Below are positions 27,516-36,144 of a stretch of 64,000 bases of DNA, one piece after another. Both the position numbers and the translations under genes were made by a program. Location of the stretch: positions 868,001-932,000 of the forward strand of contig NZ_RZNX01000001.1 in NCBI RefSeq assembly GCF_003994465.1, given 5' to 3'. A model generated the notes under the pieces. It was not told where the DNA came from and did no database searches. It was given only the letters and a program-made list of their open reading frames with translations. The DNA is from Paenibacillus zeisoli. Its GTDB lineage: Bacteria > Bacillota > Bacilli > Paenibacillales > Paenibacillaceae. Position 1 is the stretch's first letter. Every line of letters starts with the position of its first letter.

Positions 27516-27556
27516 CATAAAAAAGGCTTTCTGCAGAAAAGACTGCAAAAAGCCTT
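27516..27556 (-). terminator. Terminator of the flavoprotein gene
   Basis: Minus strand: 14-bp stem AAGGCTTTTTGCAG with CTGCAGAAAGCCTT (27523-27556), 6-nt loop, then a T run. It is located 20 bp after the stop of the FAD protein gene. Confidence 0.87.
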
Positions 27557-27575
27557 GGAAATCTAAGTTATATAA

Positions 27576-28142
27576 TCATTTCAAAACATCATGGTCCACA
27601 TAACGCTCGCCATTCAATTCGCTTAAGATTTCAACAGCAACTTTAGCCCCGTCACCAGCCGTAATAATAGTATGAACACTTACCCCTGCCGCTGTTCCGG
27701 CAGCCCATATTCTTGGCTTACTTGTACGGCCTGCTCCATCGGTTGCAATAACGGTCTTGATTCTAGGCTCTGTACCATCCTTAAGGTCAAGTCCAATATG
27801 CTTAGCGAGATCTGTAAGCGCTCCCGTAGCAAAAACTACGTGTGCCGCTTCATAACTTCTTCCTGATTCTGTCTTGATCGTAACCGATTTACCGCCATTG
27901 GTATCCAAAGCTGAAACTTTCTCCTCAATAAATTTAGCTCCAAATTTAGCGGCCTGCTCACGGCCAATCTTAAGAAGATCAGGACCTGAGATGTCTTTGA
28001 CGCCGTAGTGGTTCTCAATCCAGGCCCGCTTGGTCATACTGGTGTTACTGTCAATTACCAAGGTCTCTTTGCCTGCTTTGGCCAGGAACAAGGCTGCACT
28101 GGCTCCAGCTGGTCCGGCTCCAATAATGATGATCTCTGCCAC
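27576..28142 (-). CDS. One-domain FAD oxidoreductase, thioredoxin reductase-like
   Basis: 188 aa. N-terminal FAD motif IIIGAGPAGASAALFLAKAG, a second strand (HVVFATGALTDLAKHIG) and a C-terminal FAD-binding segment (RIWAAGTAAGVSVHTIITAGDGAKVAVEI is split by me as two blocks: IWAAGTAAG and TIITAGDGAKVA). The inserted NAD(P)H domain with the redox CxxC of thioredoxin reductase is missing. It is probably a natural short family, since both FAD halves are intact. 52 bp after the HxlR-type regulator, likely one operon. The electron donor and substrate are unknown. Confidence 0.78.
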   Translation of the reverse strand: MAEIIIIGAGPAGASAALFLAKAGKETLVIDSNTSMTKRAWIENHYGVKDISGPDLLKIGREQAAKFGAKFIEEKVSALDTNGGKSVTIKTESGRSYEAAHVVFATGALTDLAKHIGLDLKDGTEPRIKTVIATDGAGRTSKPRIWAAGTAAGVSVHTIITAGDGAKVAVEILSELNGERYVDHDVLK

Positions 28143-28194
28143 TAAAGCACCTACTTTCTATTGTAATCAAGCCAGCATATTAAATACTGGCTAT

Positions 28195-28509
28195 TTATTC
28201 TACCCAGGCTTCTGCCCAGGATTGAATCTGCTCCATAACCGGCTGAAGTGCTCTTCCTTTGTCTGTTAATTCGTACTCAATCCGAACGGGAGTTTCCGGA
28301 TACACATGTCGGACCAGGATCCCTTCACACTCCAGATCCTTCATACGTTCAGACAACATTTTGTCACTCATAGACGGGATAAGCCCAGAAATGTCCTTGA
28401 ACCGTTTAGGACCGCTCATCAAGGTTTGAATGATCAGACCGTTCCATCTCTTCCCCAAGAAAGAGAAGGCAGATTCAAATCGCGGACACAAATTCCCTTG
28501 ACCTTCCAT
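28195..28509 (-). CDS. HxlR-family regulator, YodB/CatR-like
   Basis: 104 aa from MEGQGNL (AGAGGTG 6 bp upstream; an earlier GTG lies inside that RBS). Winged-helix HxlR protein with LGKRWNGLIIQTLMSGPKRF, very like B. subtilis YodB, including the conserved N-terminal Cys (here Cys8, CPRFESAFS) that senses quinones and diamide. YodB's C-terminal cysteines are absent, so it is more like single-Cys CatR. It probably controls itself and the downstream flavoprotein. Confidence 0.85.
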   Translation of the reverse strand: MEGQGNLCPRFESAFSFLGKRWNGLIIQTLMSGPKRFKDISGLIPSMSDKMLSERMKDLECEGILVRHVYPETPVRIEYELTDKGRALQPVMEQIQSWAEAWVE

Positions 28510-28527
28510 ATCAATCACCTCTTCGTC

Positions 28528-28550
28528 TTTCGGTCAGGGTATAACCGAAA
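28528..28550 (-). promoter_or_regulatory. Inverted repeat before the HxlR-type gene
   Basis: TTTCGGT and ACCGAAA, 9 bp apart, end 18 bp before the start codon. It may be an operator or an mRNA hairpin close to the RBS. A second, weaker dyad (ACTTAC..GTTAGT, about 28552-28568) lies next to it. Confidence 0.4.
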
Positions 28551-28663
28551 AACTTACGTTTAGTTAGTATATATATTTTACAACATTTTGCTTATAAAGA
28601 AAACCAGGATAATACCTGATTATACAATATATACGTGAAAGGGTATACAAAATGAACGTTTAA

Positions 28664-28726
28664 CAACAAATAAGCCAAGACTTTTTCCGGCACCTTCCGA
28701 AATTTAGTCTGGCTTATTTGTTTAAA
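28664..28726 (-). terminator. Likely terminator of the Gfo/Idh-isomerase operon
   Basis: Long stem-loop: CAAATAAGCCA.GAC with GTC.GGCTTATTTG, an inner stem (CCGG/TTCCGG region), followed on the minus strand by TTGTTGTT. The T tail is weak. It is the only strong structure in the 267-bp gap between the HxlR gene and the isomerase gene. Confidence 0.6.
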
Positions 28727-28776
28727 ACTTATTTAATCTTATGGTTAGTACTATAGAAATTCACGATACACTTCTA

Positions 28777-29745
28777 TTACACCCACCACATGTCCGCACT
28801 TGAATCTTCGATGATGATTGATTGCAGATTACGTACGGCCTTGGTGAATCCTTCCTCAATCGACATCAAGCCGTCTTCATGCTCAATGCTGACTACATAA
28901 TCATATCCTACCAGGCGCAGCGCACTTATAATATCCGCCCATGTCTTGATATCATGACCATAGCCCACTGTACGGAACTGCCAAGCTCGATCAAGCATGT
29001 TGCTATAGGACTGCATATCTGTAATGCCATATTTATTCACATTAATAGGATCAATTACGGTGTCCTTGGCATGGAAGTGATGAATGGCTCCTTCGCGGCC
29101 AAGAATGTGAATAGCTTGAACCGGATCAATTCCCTGCCACCACATATGGCTTGGATCCAGGTTCGCACCGATCGCCTCCCCGGCAGCTTCACGAAGGCGA
29201 AGCAGCGTAGCAGGAGTATGCACAGAGAAGCCCCCGTGCAGCTCAAGTCCGACTTTCACCTTATGGTCTGCCGCATATTTACCCATCTCACTCCAGTAAG
29301 GAATAACCTTATTCTCCCACTGCCATTTCAGAATTTCCTGATAGTCGTTCGGCCAAGGGGCAACCGGCCAGTTCGGATACTTCGCGTCTTCATGATCCCC
29401 TGGGCATCCGGAGAAAGTGTTCACCACTGGAACCTCAAGCAGCTCGGCAAGCTGAACGGTCTTCAGAAAGTCTTCGTGATCTGCCTTGGCAAGTGCTTTC
29501 TGGGGATGAAGCGGGTTCCCGTGACAGCTTAAAGCGCTGATGGTAATTCCTCTAGAATCCAAAGCTTTCTTGAATTGTTCTCTTGCGGTTTTGTTCTCTA
29601 GCAGTTCATCTGGGTTGCAGTGCTTGTTCCCCGGATTCCCGCCTGTTCCAATCTCAACTGCCTTTACTCCTTGGGATGCAGCAAAATCCAAAGCCTCTTC
29701 AAAAGAACGGTCTCCAAACAGAACTAGAAATACGCCTAATTTCAT
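28777..29745 (-). CDS. Sugar phosphate isomerase/epimerase, IolE-like TIM barrel
   Basis: 322 aa, AP-endonuclease-2 type TIM barrel. Metal-site residues are visible in LSCHGNPLHP, GLELHGGFSV, NLDPSHMWWQGIDP, HFHAKDT and SIEHEDGL. Family members isomerise or epimerise sugars and keto-inositols with Mn or another divalent ion. Third gene of an operon with two Gfo/Idh/MocA dehydrogenases (21 bp gap), which points to catabolism of an inositol-like or uncommon sugar. The exact substrate cannot be told. Confidence 0.9.
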   Translation of the reverse strand: MKLGVFLVLFGDRSFEEALDFAASQGVKAVEIGTGGNPGNKHCNPDELLENKTAREQFKKALDSRGITISALSCHGNPLHPQKALAKADHEDFLKTVQLAELLEVPVVNTFSGCPGDHEDAKYPNWPVAPWPNDYQEILKWQWENKVIPYWSEMGKYAADHKVKVGLELHGGFSVHTPATLLRLREAAGEAIGANLDPSHMWWQGIDPVQAIHILGREGAIHHFHAKDTVIDPINVNKYGITDMQSYSNMLDRAWQFRTVGYGHDIKTWADIISALRLVGYDYVVSIEHEDGLMSIEEGFTKAVRNLQSIIIEDSSADMWWV

Positions 29746-29766
29746 AACTTGTCACCCTCCTGATAT

Positions 29767-30849
29767 TTAATCAAAATATACGGTTTTTCCTGTTTTTGCA
29801 GACTCATAAATAGCTTCCAATATTTCTGTGACCACTAGAGCTTGTTCAGGCTTTACAAGTGGTTCGCCATCTTCCAGAACAGCTTTCACCCAGGATTTAG
29901 CTTCCAGATATGCGTCCGTCTCTTCTTCACCTTCGTAGAAGGCTACACCGCCCGAACTTAGATCCACCTTGGTCTCCCAAAGACGGCTGTTCTTCTCTCC
30001 GTTCAGACGAAGGCCATTCTTCATGTCTGCTCCGCCTTCTGTACCGCTGAGGATGGTCTGTGCCTCACCAATCTCCAGTACATTTAGAGCCCAGCTGGAT
30101 TCGAGGATAATAGTCGCACCATTCTTCATAGTGATGAATCCGAATGCTGAATCCTCCACTTTAAATTGCTCGGGATCCCATGAACCGAAAGCATTGGCTG
30201 CATTCTCACGGCTGCCAAGCTTATGGAACACCGAGCCCGTTACGCTTTTGGGTTCATAGTTGTTCATCAGCCAGAGGGTTAAATCCAGCGCATGGGTTCC
30301 AATATCAATAAGCGGTCCTCCGCCCTGCTTCTCTTCATCCAGAAATACTCCCCAGGTTGGTACAGCCCGGCGGCGGATGGCAAGCGCTTTACCCAGATAG
30401 ATATCTCCAAGCTCACCATCTTCACAAAGCTTCTTGAGGTACTGACTATCGCTGCGGAAGCGGTTCTGGTAAGCAATTGACAGCTTCTTACCGGTACGCT
30501 TGGCAGCTTCCAGCATAGCTCTTGCCTGCTCAGAAGTCTTAGCCATTGGCTTCTCACACATCACGTGTCTGCCAGATTCCAGTGCTGCGATAGTTATTTC
30601 AGCATGAGAATCATTCGGGGTACATACATGAACGACCTCGGCTCCACTCTCTTCAAGCAATTTCTTATAATCTGTATAGACCTTACTGTTCTCATTTCCG
30701 TACTTCTCCTTGGCTTCTACAGCGCGAATTTCCTCAATATCGCAGAAGGCAACTAATTCTACCTCTTTCTGTTTAGACAAGCTTGGTAGATGCTTCCCTT
30801 TGGCTATGCCTCCACAGCCGATTACTGCTACTTTCAACATTTTAGTCAC
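29767..30849 (-). CDS. Gfo/Idh/MocA-family dehydrogenase
   Basis: 360 aa, NAD(P)-dependent sugar or inositol dehydrogenase. Rossmann motif VIGCGGIAKGKHLP at the N-terminus, CEKPMAKT (catalytic Lys) near residue 97, and GGGPLIDIGTHALDLTLWL with the family His/Asp. 43 bp after the first dehydrogenase gene. Two such enzymes with an isomerase suggest oxidation, epimerisation and re-reduction of one sugar. Confidence 0.92.
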   Translation of the reverse strand: MTKMLKVAVIGCGGIAKGKHLPSLSKQKEVELVAFCDIEEIRAVEAKEKYGNENSKVYTDYKKLLEESGAEVVHVCTPNDSHAEITIAALESGRHVMCEKPMAKTSEQARAMLEAAKRTGKKLSIAYQNRFRSDSQYLKKLCEDGELGDIYLGKALAIRRRAVPTWGVFLDEEKQGGGPLIDIGTHALDLTLWLMNNYEPKSVTGSVFHKLGSRENAANAFGSWDPEQFKVEDSAFGFITMKNGATIILESSWALNVLEIGEAQTILSGTEGGADMKNGLRLNGEKNSRLWETKVDLSSGGVAFYEGEEETDAYLEAKSWVKAVLEDGEPLVKPEQALVVTEILEAIYESAKTGKTVYFD

Positions 30850-30892
30850 AATAAATCCTCCTTCATATTAATTTAGAAATATTACTTCACAG

Positions 30893-31990
30893 TCACTGGA
30901 TCCCTTGGGCAGCCTGCATATAATAAGCGGCTAAATCGGCGGTACTTTCCAGCATGATGTGTTTGCCTTCACGCGACGAACGTTCAAAAGCATGCATGGC
31001 TTCCAAAACATGATAGGCTTGATGACCATTAGCTCGATGTGTTACTCCTTCATGGATGGCTTTCGCCATATCTTCAACGCCGCGGCCTCTCTCATTCTCA
31101 CCAGATTCAAATAACGCAGGGACGATCTCCCATGGATCATTACCCGATCTTCTAAGCTTCACCTCGCCGTTAAAATAGTTCGGGTCCGGCAGATGAAGTG
31201 AACCTTCGGTTCCATAAATCTCAATCCACGGAAGCATGCTTCCTCCTGTAATATCAAAGCTCGTGATCATCGTCCCAATTGCTCCCTCTGCGAACTCAAG
31301 TGTTCCGCTGTAGTGGGTTGGGGTCTGGACAGAAATGGACTTGCCCGCATTCTCTCCGGTATGTACTGTCCGCTGCGCTACCTGGATACCTGCTGAGCCG
31401 CTTATTCTTCGGATCGGTCCAAGCAGATTTATCAGTGCTGTTAAGTAATAAGGCCCCATATCAAACATCGGTCCGCCTCCGGCCGCATAAAAGAAATCCG
31501 GGTTCGGATGCCATGATTCCGGACCTGAGCCCATCATGAAGGCTGAAGCCGCAACGGGACGGCCAATGAATCCACGGGCTATCGCATCACGTGCTGTTTC
31601 AATTCCTGCTCCCAGAAAGGTGTCTGGAGCACTGCCGACCCTAAGCCCCTTCTCCGCTGCAAGTGCAAGAATATCTTTAGCCTCGTCCAATGAAAGGCAC
31701 AGGGGCTTCTCAACATAGACATGTTTTCCATGCTGAAGCGCCAGGAGATTCACCGATCCATGGGATGCGGGAATTGTCAGATTGATAATCAGATCAATTT
31801 CGGGTGCGTTCAACATTTCCTCTACGGTGTATACGTTTTCAATTCCAAACTGCTGAGCCCTTTCCTTCGCTTTCTCCTGGACCATATCTGCACATGCCGT
31901 GACCTGGACAAATGGACTCCGGCTCAAATAGGTGAGATAAGCCGGACTTATATTCCCACAGCCTATAATTCCAGCTTTTAGTTTGATCAT
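30893..31990 (-). CDS. Gfo/Idh/MocA-family dehydrogenase
   Basis: 365 aa from MIKLKAGIIG. AAGGGG lies 8 bp before this ATG; the open frame extends 29 codons further, but that part has a Cys-rich non-family sequence and no RBS. Rossmann motif GIIGCGNISPAYLTYLSR, VEKPLCLSLDEA with catalytic Lys, GGGPMFDMGPYYLTALINLLG. First gene of the three-gene operon, opposite an AraC regulator. Confidence 0.9.
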   Translation of the reverse strand: MIKLKAGIIGCGNISPAYLTYLSRSPFVQVTACADMVQEKAKERAQQFGIENVYTVEEMLNAPEIDLIINLTIPASHGSVNLLALQHGKHVYVEKPLCLSLDEAKDILALAAEKGLRVGSAPDTFLGAGIETARDAIARGFIGRPVAASAFMMGSGPESWHPNPDFFYAAGGGPMFDMGPYYLTALINLLGPIRRISGSAGIQVAQRTVHTGENAGKSISVQTPTHYSGTLEFAEGAIGTMITSFDITGGSMLPWIEIYGTEGSLHLPDPNYFNGEVKLRRSGNDPWEIVPALFESGENERGRGVEDMAKAIHEGVTHRANGHQAYHVLEAMHAFERSSREGKHIMLESTADLAAYYMQAAQGIQ

Positions 31991-32176
31991 GGTCTCATCC
32001 CCTTTAAGTGCTGTTGTTATACGAAAAGGACAATCTTTACAAGAGCATTCCTCACTTTGAACCAAACTATTTAACAAGTAATATGGTATTCCTAAATCAG
32101 CTGCAGTAAAATGAATAATATGATTGAAACCTGAACAATCTGGTCATTATTTTGTAAAGTGTTAGGGAGACGTGCG

Positions 32177-33001
32177 ATGAACGTTAGCGATAACTTGCAT
32201 ATATTGGCAGCCGGTTATGCCCAGCACCGCAAGCCTTACTTTTCAAGTGATGTAGGAGGATTGGAGCATTACCTAATCCGCATTCAGACGGAAGGGCGCA
32301 GCCGAGCGCGCTGTGATGGAAGGCTCGTGAATGTCGAGGCAGGGGATCTATTGATCTTCCCCCCTGGGGAGCCCTACGAACTGCGGATTGAAGCTTTCGA
32401 GAATAAACAGGGGGACCATACGCTATTTAGCGGAGACTACTACATCCTTCTGCGCGGTAAATGGATGGACGAATGGTGGAAGCAGCGAAAACGTCCTAAT
32501 AAGATCCGTGTGCCATTATCAGAGGGCTTCGTCGGGATATTCCGTCAAATTACACTGGAACAGCAAAGAATCTCTAATCCATCACCTGAAATTGCCGAGT
32601 ATTATCTTCGCATTCTGTGTTTGGATATTGACAGACAACTGCAGGAGCTCCCTGTTCCTACACCGCGAACTTATCTGGCCTATCAGATCAAGCAGTATAT
32701 TGAAGAGAATGCATCCGCCGCTTTCAAGCTGGAAGATGTGGCCGCCCATGTAGGAATCAGCGTGTCCAGGGCCGTGCATTTGTTCAAAGCCGCCTTTGGC
32801 ACAAGTATCATGCAGCACACTCTTGAAGTCAGGCTCAATATGGCCCGTGAGCGGGTAATCTTCAGTCCATTATCCCTTGAACATATTGCAGAAAGCTCCG
32901 GTTTTCCAAGCTATAACTACTTTCATAAAGTTTTTCGATCGAGGTTCGGCATGTCCCCGAAACAGTTCCGCTTGGCCAACCGGGAGAATATCAACAGCTG
33001 A
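32177..33001 (+). CDS. AraC-family transcriptional regulator
   Basis: 274 aa from ATG 32177 (GGGAGA 6 bp upstream; an upstream GTG at 32159 is in frame but lacks an RBS). N-terminal cupin-like sugar-binding domain (VEAGDLLIFPPGEPYEL) and C-terminal double HTH (LEDVAAHVGISVSRAVHLFKAAFG; HIAESSGFPSYNYFHKVFRSRFGMSPKQFR). It is divergent from the Gfo/Idh operon with about 186 bp between, so it is probably that operon's activator. Confidence 0.9.
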   Translation: MNVSDNLHILAAGYAQHRKPYFSSDVGGLEHYLIRIQTEGRSRARCDGRLVNVEAGDLLIFPPGEPYELRIEAFENKQGDHTLFSGDYYILLRGKWMDEWWKQRKRPNKIRVPLSEGFVGIFRQITLEQQRISNPSPEIAEYYLRILCLDIDRQLQELPVPTPRTYLAYQIKQYIEENASAAFKLEDVAAHVGISVSRAVHLFKAAFGTSIMQHTLEVRLNMARERVIFSPLSLEHIAESSGFPSYNYFHKVFRSRFGMSPKQFRLANRENINS

Positions 33002-33025
33002 GTTGATCCGATCACAAACAACAAA

Positions 33026-33058
33026 CAACACCGCCATCAAATGGCGGTGTTGTCTTAT
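33026..33058. terminator. Terminator between the AraC gene and the TerC-family gene
   Basis: 12-bp perfect stem CAACACCGCCAT with ATGGCGGTGTTG and a 3-nt loop, followed by TCTTATTT on the plus strand; the minus side is also T-rich. It serves two converging genes. Confidence 0.85.
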
Positions 33059-33070
33059 TTATGCGATGAG

Positions 33071-33763
33071 TTAATTACTAACCACGTTGCGGATCGCCCG
33101 TTGTCTTTCTTGTCTTCTTTTAACCCATGTTCCTAATCCCACAACGATCGCAATCATGATAAGTTCAAAGCCATATTTGACAGCCCCATTGATGAACCAG
33201 GCCGAGATCAGCGGCTCGTCCACCAGCATCTTGGCCGCTGTCCATGCAAGTACGGCAGCCCCCAGGGTAATAACAATCGGGAATCTTTCCGTCAGCTTCA
33301 GAATCACGGTACTTCCCCAGACCATAATAGGTACCGAAATAGCCAAGCCTATAATGACCATCAGATTATCCCCGTGAGCCGCTCCTGCTACAGCAAGCAC
33401 GTTATCAAGCCCCATCATGGTATCGGCGATAATAATCGTTCGAATAGCTGCCCAGACTTTGTTGCCTGCCTTGATATCGTGCCCTTTGTCATCCACTATC
33501 AGCTTGTACGCAATCCAGAGCAGCGCAAGCCCCCCTGCAAGCCGAAGTCCCGGAATCGCGAGAAGCTGCACAACCAGTACGGTCATAATTACGCGTACAA
33601 GAATCGCACCCACCGTTCCCCATAGAATGACTTTCCGCTGATCCTTCTTGGGTACATTTCGTGCGGCGAGTCCAATGACGATCGCATTATCCCCGGCCAG
33701 AACCAGATCGATTAAGATAATCGATAACAAAATTGACCAGAAATCCAAGCTCATAAAATCCAT
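33071..33763 (-). CDS. TerC-family membrane protein (YkoY/YjbE-like), Mn-riboswitch controlled
   Basis: 230 aa, about seven membrane helices, TerC family. Conserved acidic membrane motifs are LVLAGDNAIVIGLAARN near residue 20 and IADTMMGLDNVLAVAGAAHGD near residue 115. Relatives such as YkoY and MeeF/MeeY are linked to Mn2+ export or metalation of secreted proteins. It is preceded by a yybP-ykoY riboswitch, so expression should rise with Mn2+. Confidence 0.9.
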   Translation of the reverse strand: MDFMSLDFWSILLSIILIDLVLAGDNAIVIGLAARNVPKKDQRKVILWGTVGAILVRVIMTVLVVQLLAIPGLRLAGGLALLWIAYKLIVDDKGHDIKAGNKVWAAIRTIIIADTMMGLDNVLAVAGAAHGDNLMVIIGLAISVPIMVWGSTVILKLTERFPIVITLGAAVLAWTAAKMLVDEPLISAWFINGAVKYGFELIMIAIVVGLGTWVKRRQERQRAIRNVVSN

Positions 33764-33798
33764 ACTCTTCTCCCCTTTACCCTTGTTATAATGGCCGG

Positions 33799-33985
33799 TC
33801 CACGCAAAAAAAGCGTCACGGCTTTACTTGGGCCGCGACGCTTTACGCATCAAAAGAGACCTTTACCCAAGTTCAAGCACCGGGCAAAGGTCTCGCTAAC
33901 AACGAATTCGTTGTCAATAAAGCCGGGGATTTCATCCCGTAATGACGACTTTATTGTAAGTAGCTACTCCCCTTTGGGAACCATG
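33799..33985 (-). ncRNA. yybP-ykoY manganese riboswitch with terminator
   Basis: Minus strand. Aptamer 33884-33980 contains the family marks CAAAGGGGAGTAGC, CCCCGGCTTTATTG and GCGAGACCTTTG; AAAGG pairs with CCTTT to form P1. Downstream, GAGACCTTTGCCC can instead pair with GGGTAAAGGTCTC, and then a terminator follows (stem AAAGCGTCGCGGC with GCCGTGACGCTTT, 33806-33844, and a T run). ACTTGGG (33866-33872) can pair with CCCAAGT (33826-33832) in the terminator, which gives an antiterminator when P1 is held by Mn2+. Confidence 0.92.
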
Positions 33986-34001
33986 CATATTTCTTAAGAG
34001 A

Positions 34002-34010
34002 ATTATAGCA
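34002..34010 (-). promoter_or_regulatory. Extended -10 promoter of the Mn-riboswitch transcript
   Basis: Minus strand TGCTATAAT (TG-n-TATAAT), starting transcription about 15 bp before the aptamer. No -35 match is seen at 16-18 bp, as is usual for extended -10 promoters. Confidence 0.65.
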
Positions 34011-34133
34011 TAGGTATTCTATGGGACGCCAGTGCCAAATCCAATTGATTTCTGGTAGGAGGTCGATTACCCGGTCACACTTTGGTATGATATTTGTATC
34101 TGTTTGTTATTCTTTCCCCAGAAAGGAGCCGCT

Positions 34134-34742
34134 ATGCGTAGATGGCTGGCTGCTGCGGTGTATGTCTCGCTATTCCTTGCCGCACTTTTGTATCAGAAAG
34201 AACTGGCCGCTTGGTTCAACCATCGTCCACCCATACCCGCCATGCTTGGAATGACAACCTTGCTGGCCTTGTTCCCCGTTGTTCCTTACAAGCTGGTCGT
34301 TGGTGCGGCCGGTTACATGTACGGAGCATGGATGGGAGGTCTTATTTGCCTCATTGGCTCTACGGCCGCCGGAGTTCTCGTGTACGCTGCTGTGAATTAT
34401 GCTTTTCGGGAGCAAGCCAGAACTTGGTTGTCCAAATTCAAAACACTTGACCGCTATACACGGTTTGTGGAGAAGCATCCTTTTGAATCCGTTGTTCTAT
34501 GGAGGGTGATCCCCCTGCTTCCGCAGATGGCAGTTAACGTGTATGCGGGAGTATCCACAATTACACTTCGCGTGTTTGTTCTTGGTTCCTTGATCGGCAA
34601 GCTTCCTGGAATTTTCGTATACTCTTTTCTCGGGGGAACATTAACCAGTAACCCTCTGCTCTCGCTTCAAATTATGATCGTCTACCTGCTGTTTACCGGC
34701 GCTGTTCTATGGGGATATAAAAGAATGACAAGAGCGAAATAA
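34134..34742 (+). CDS. TVP38/TMEM64-family membrane protein
   Basis: 202 aa from MRRWLAA (AGAAAGGAG 5 bp upstream; a start 10 codons earlier lacks an RBS). VTT/SNARE-associated (DedA-related) fold: several membrane segments with the family block [24 protein letters not shown] and the FxRxxP-type segment [17 protein letters not shown]. Function is not settled; DedA-superfamily members act in lipid recycling and envelope homeostasis. Monocistronic or with msrAB (47 bp gap). Confidence 0.85.
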   Translation: MRRWLAAAVYVSLFLAALLYQKELAAWFNHRPPIPAMLGMTTLLALFPVVPYKLVVGAAGYMYGAWMGGLICLIGSTAAGVLVYAAVNYAFREQARTWLSKFKTLDRYTRFVEKHPFESVVLWRVIPLLPQMAVNVYAGVSTITLRVFVLGSLIGKLPGIFVYSFLGGTLTSNPLLSLQIMIVYLLFTGAVLWGYKRMTRAK

Positions 34743-34789
34743 GCGATGATATTAATCATCATGACAATATAAAAGGAGTGAATCGTAAT

Positions 34790-35758
34790 ATGAGTAATCC
34801 ATCCGAGGTTAAACAACTAGCTACTTTCGCCGGGGGCTGCTTCTGGTGCATGGTGTCACCGTTCGAGGAGCTGCCAGGAATACTGAACGTGGTCTCCGGT
34901 TATACCGGGGGGCATGTGGAGAATCCGACTTATGAGCAGGTCTGCTCCGATACCACGGGTCATTATGAAGCCGTTCAGATCACATACAACCCCGAGATTT
35001 TCCCCTATCAAAAATTGCTGGACTTGTTCTGGCAGCAGATTGATCCAACCGATGCGGGTGGTCAATTCCATGACCGGGGCGATTCTTACCGGACAGCTAT
35101 TTTCTACCACAATGAAGAGCAGCGTGAACTGGCTGAAGCCTCCAAGCAGAAGCTTGCTGAAAGCGGGCGTTTTGACAAGCCTATCGTGACTCCAATTCTA
35201 CCCGCAGCCCCTTTCTATGCGGCTGAAGAGTATCACCAAGGTTACCATAAGAAGAACCCAGCTCACTACAAGCGCTACCGGAAAGGCTCCGGTCGTCAGG
35301 ATTTCATCGAGATGCATTGGTCCGGCCAAGTTGATGAGGATGAGCTCAGACAGCGTCTAACTCCTATTCAGTACAAAGTCACCCGTCAGAACGGGACGGA
35401 GCCAGCCTTTGCCAATGAATTCTGGAATTATCACGGAGAAGGAATCTACGTGGATATCGTATCCGGAGAGCCCCTGTTCAGTTCAAAGGATAAATACGAT
35501 TCGGGCTGCGGCTGGCCCAGCTTCACTCGCCCTCTGCGCGATTACAATGTGAAAGAGAAGACTGACCTCAGCCACTTCATGGTACGGACTGAGGTAAGAA
35601 GTGCAGAAGCGGATTCTCATCTTGGCCATGTATTTAATGACGGTCCGGGAGAGAATGGTCTTCGCTACTGCATCAATTCCGCGGCCCTGCGGTTTGTTCC
35701 GAAGGAAGAGCTGGAGGAACAGGGATATGGCGAGTATCGCCACTTGTTCAACTTCTAA
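34790..35758 (+). CDS. msrAB: Bifunctional peptide methionine sulfoxide reductase MsrA-MsrB
   Basis: Repairs both S and R epimers of methionine sulfoxide with thioredoxin. 323 aa from ATG 34790 (AAGGAG 11 bp upstream). MsrA domain at residues 10-160 with catalytic [12 protein letters not shown]; MsrB domain at residues 180-323 with SGCGWPSF and catalytic Cys in [11 protein letters not shown]. Fusion in the order A-B is common in Firmicutes and pathogens. No signal peptide, so cytoplasmic. Confidence 0.95.
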   Translation: MSNPSEVKQLATFAGGCFWCMVSPFEELPGILNVVSGYTGGHVENPTYEQVCSDTTGHYEAVQITYNPEIFPYQKLLDLFWQQIDPTDAGGQFHDRGDSYRTAIFYHNEEQRELAEASKQKLAESGRFDKPIVTPILPAAPFYAAEEYHQGYHKKNPAHYKRYRKGSGRQDFIEMHWSGQVDEDELRQRLTPIQYKVTRQNGTEPAFANEFWNYHGEGIYVDIVSGEPLFSSKDKYDSGCGWPSFTRPLRDYNVKEKTDLSHFMVRTEVRSAEADSHLGHVFNDGPGENGLRYCINSAALRFVPKEELEEQGYGEYRHLFNF

Positions 35759-35773
35759 TAGTCGATGCTTCCG

Positions 35774-35798
35774 GTTTAAAGATTCTTCATCAGGGTAA
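35774..35798 (+). promoter_or_regulatory. Sigma-B-like promoter before the ydaT-like gene
   Basis: GTTTAA (35774-35779), 13 bp, GGGTAA (35793-35798). This fits the general-stress sigma-B consensus GTTTAA-N12-15-GGGTAT at 11 of 12 bases. It predicts a start about 28 bp before the ATG. No matching -35 was found for the nearby TATACT hexamers. Confidence 0.5.
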
Positions 35799-35832
35799 TT
35801 AGTATACTATACTGAACTAAGGAGTGATTCAT

Positions 35833-36015
35833 ATGCCTTGGAGCAAAAATGAGTATCCACCCTCTATGAAGAATCTGGACACTAGAATCAGAAATAAAGC
35901 TGTGGAGATCGCTAATGCCCTGCTGGAAGAAGGCTATGATGAAGGCCGGGCCATTGCCATCGGAACCTCCAAAGCCGAAGAATGGGACAAAAATCACCCT
36001 ACACATAAAAGTTAA
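35833..36015 (+). CDS. Small YdaT-like general-stress protein
   Basis: 60 aa from MPWSKNEYP (AAGGAG 8 bp upstream). It matches the N-terminal part of B. subtilis YdaT, remembered as MPWS..YP.S.KNL...R.KA..IANA...EGY.EGRAI..ATSKA..W. YdaT is longer and carries an additional C-terminal DUF2188-type region. Here the gene ends cleanly after DKNHPTHKS and a terminator follows, so it looks like a short natural form. Function unknown; YdaT is in the sigma-B regulon. Confidence 0.75.
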   Translation: MPWSKNEYPPSMKNLDTRIRNKAVEIANALLEEGYDEGRAIAIGTSKAEEWDKNHPTHKS

Positions 36016-36018
36016 TAG

Positions 36019-36058
36019 AAAGAGGACCCTTGATCTAACAGGTGTCCTCTTTGCTTTT
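36019..36058 (+). terminator. Terminator of the ydaT-like gene
   Basis: Stem AAAGAGGAC with GTCCTCTTT (loop of about 17 nt, with a further CC/GG pairing) followed by GCTTTTTA. Located directly after the stop codon. Confidence 0.75.
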
Positions 36059-36097
36059 TACAATCCATATGATTGGTAACTAGAACCTTGCTTCAGA

Positions 36098-36139
36098 AAA
36101 TAAAAGAGCATCTATCAGCTTAACTGCCGATAAATGCTC
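36098..36139 (-). terminator. Terminator of the yitT-family gene
   Basis: Minus strand: GAGCATTTATCGGC with GCTGATAGATGCTC (two mismatches), 6-nt loop, then TTTTATTTT. It starts 5 bp after the stop. Confidence 0.83.
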
Positions 36140-36144
36140 CACGC

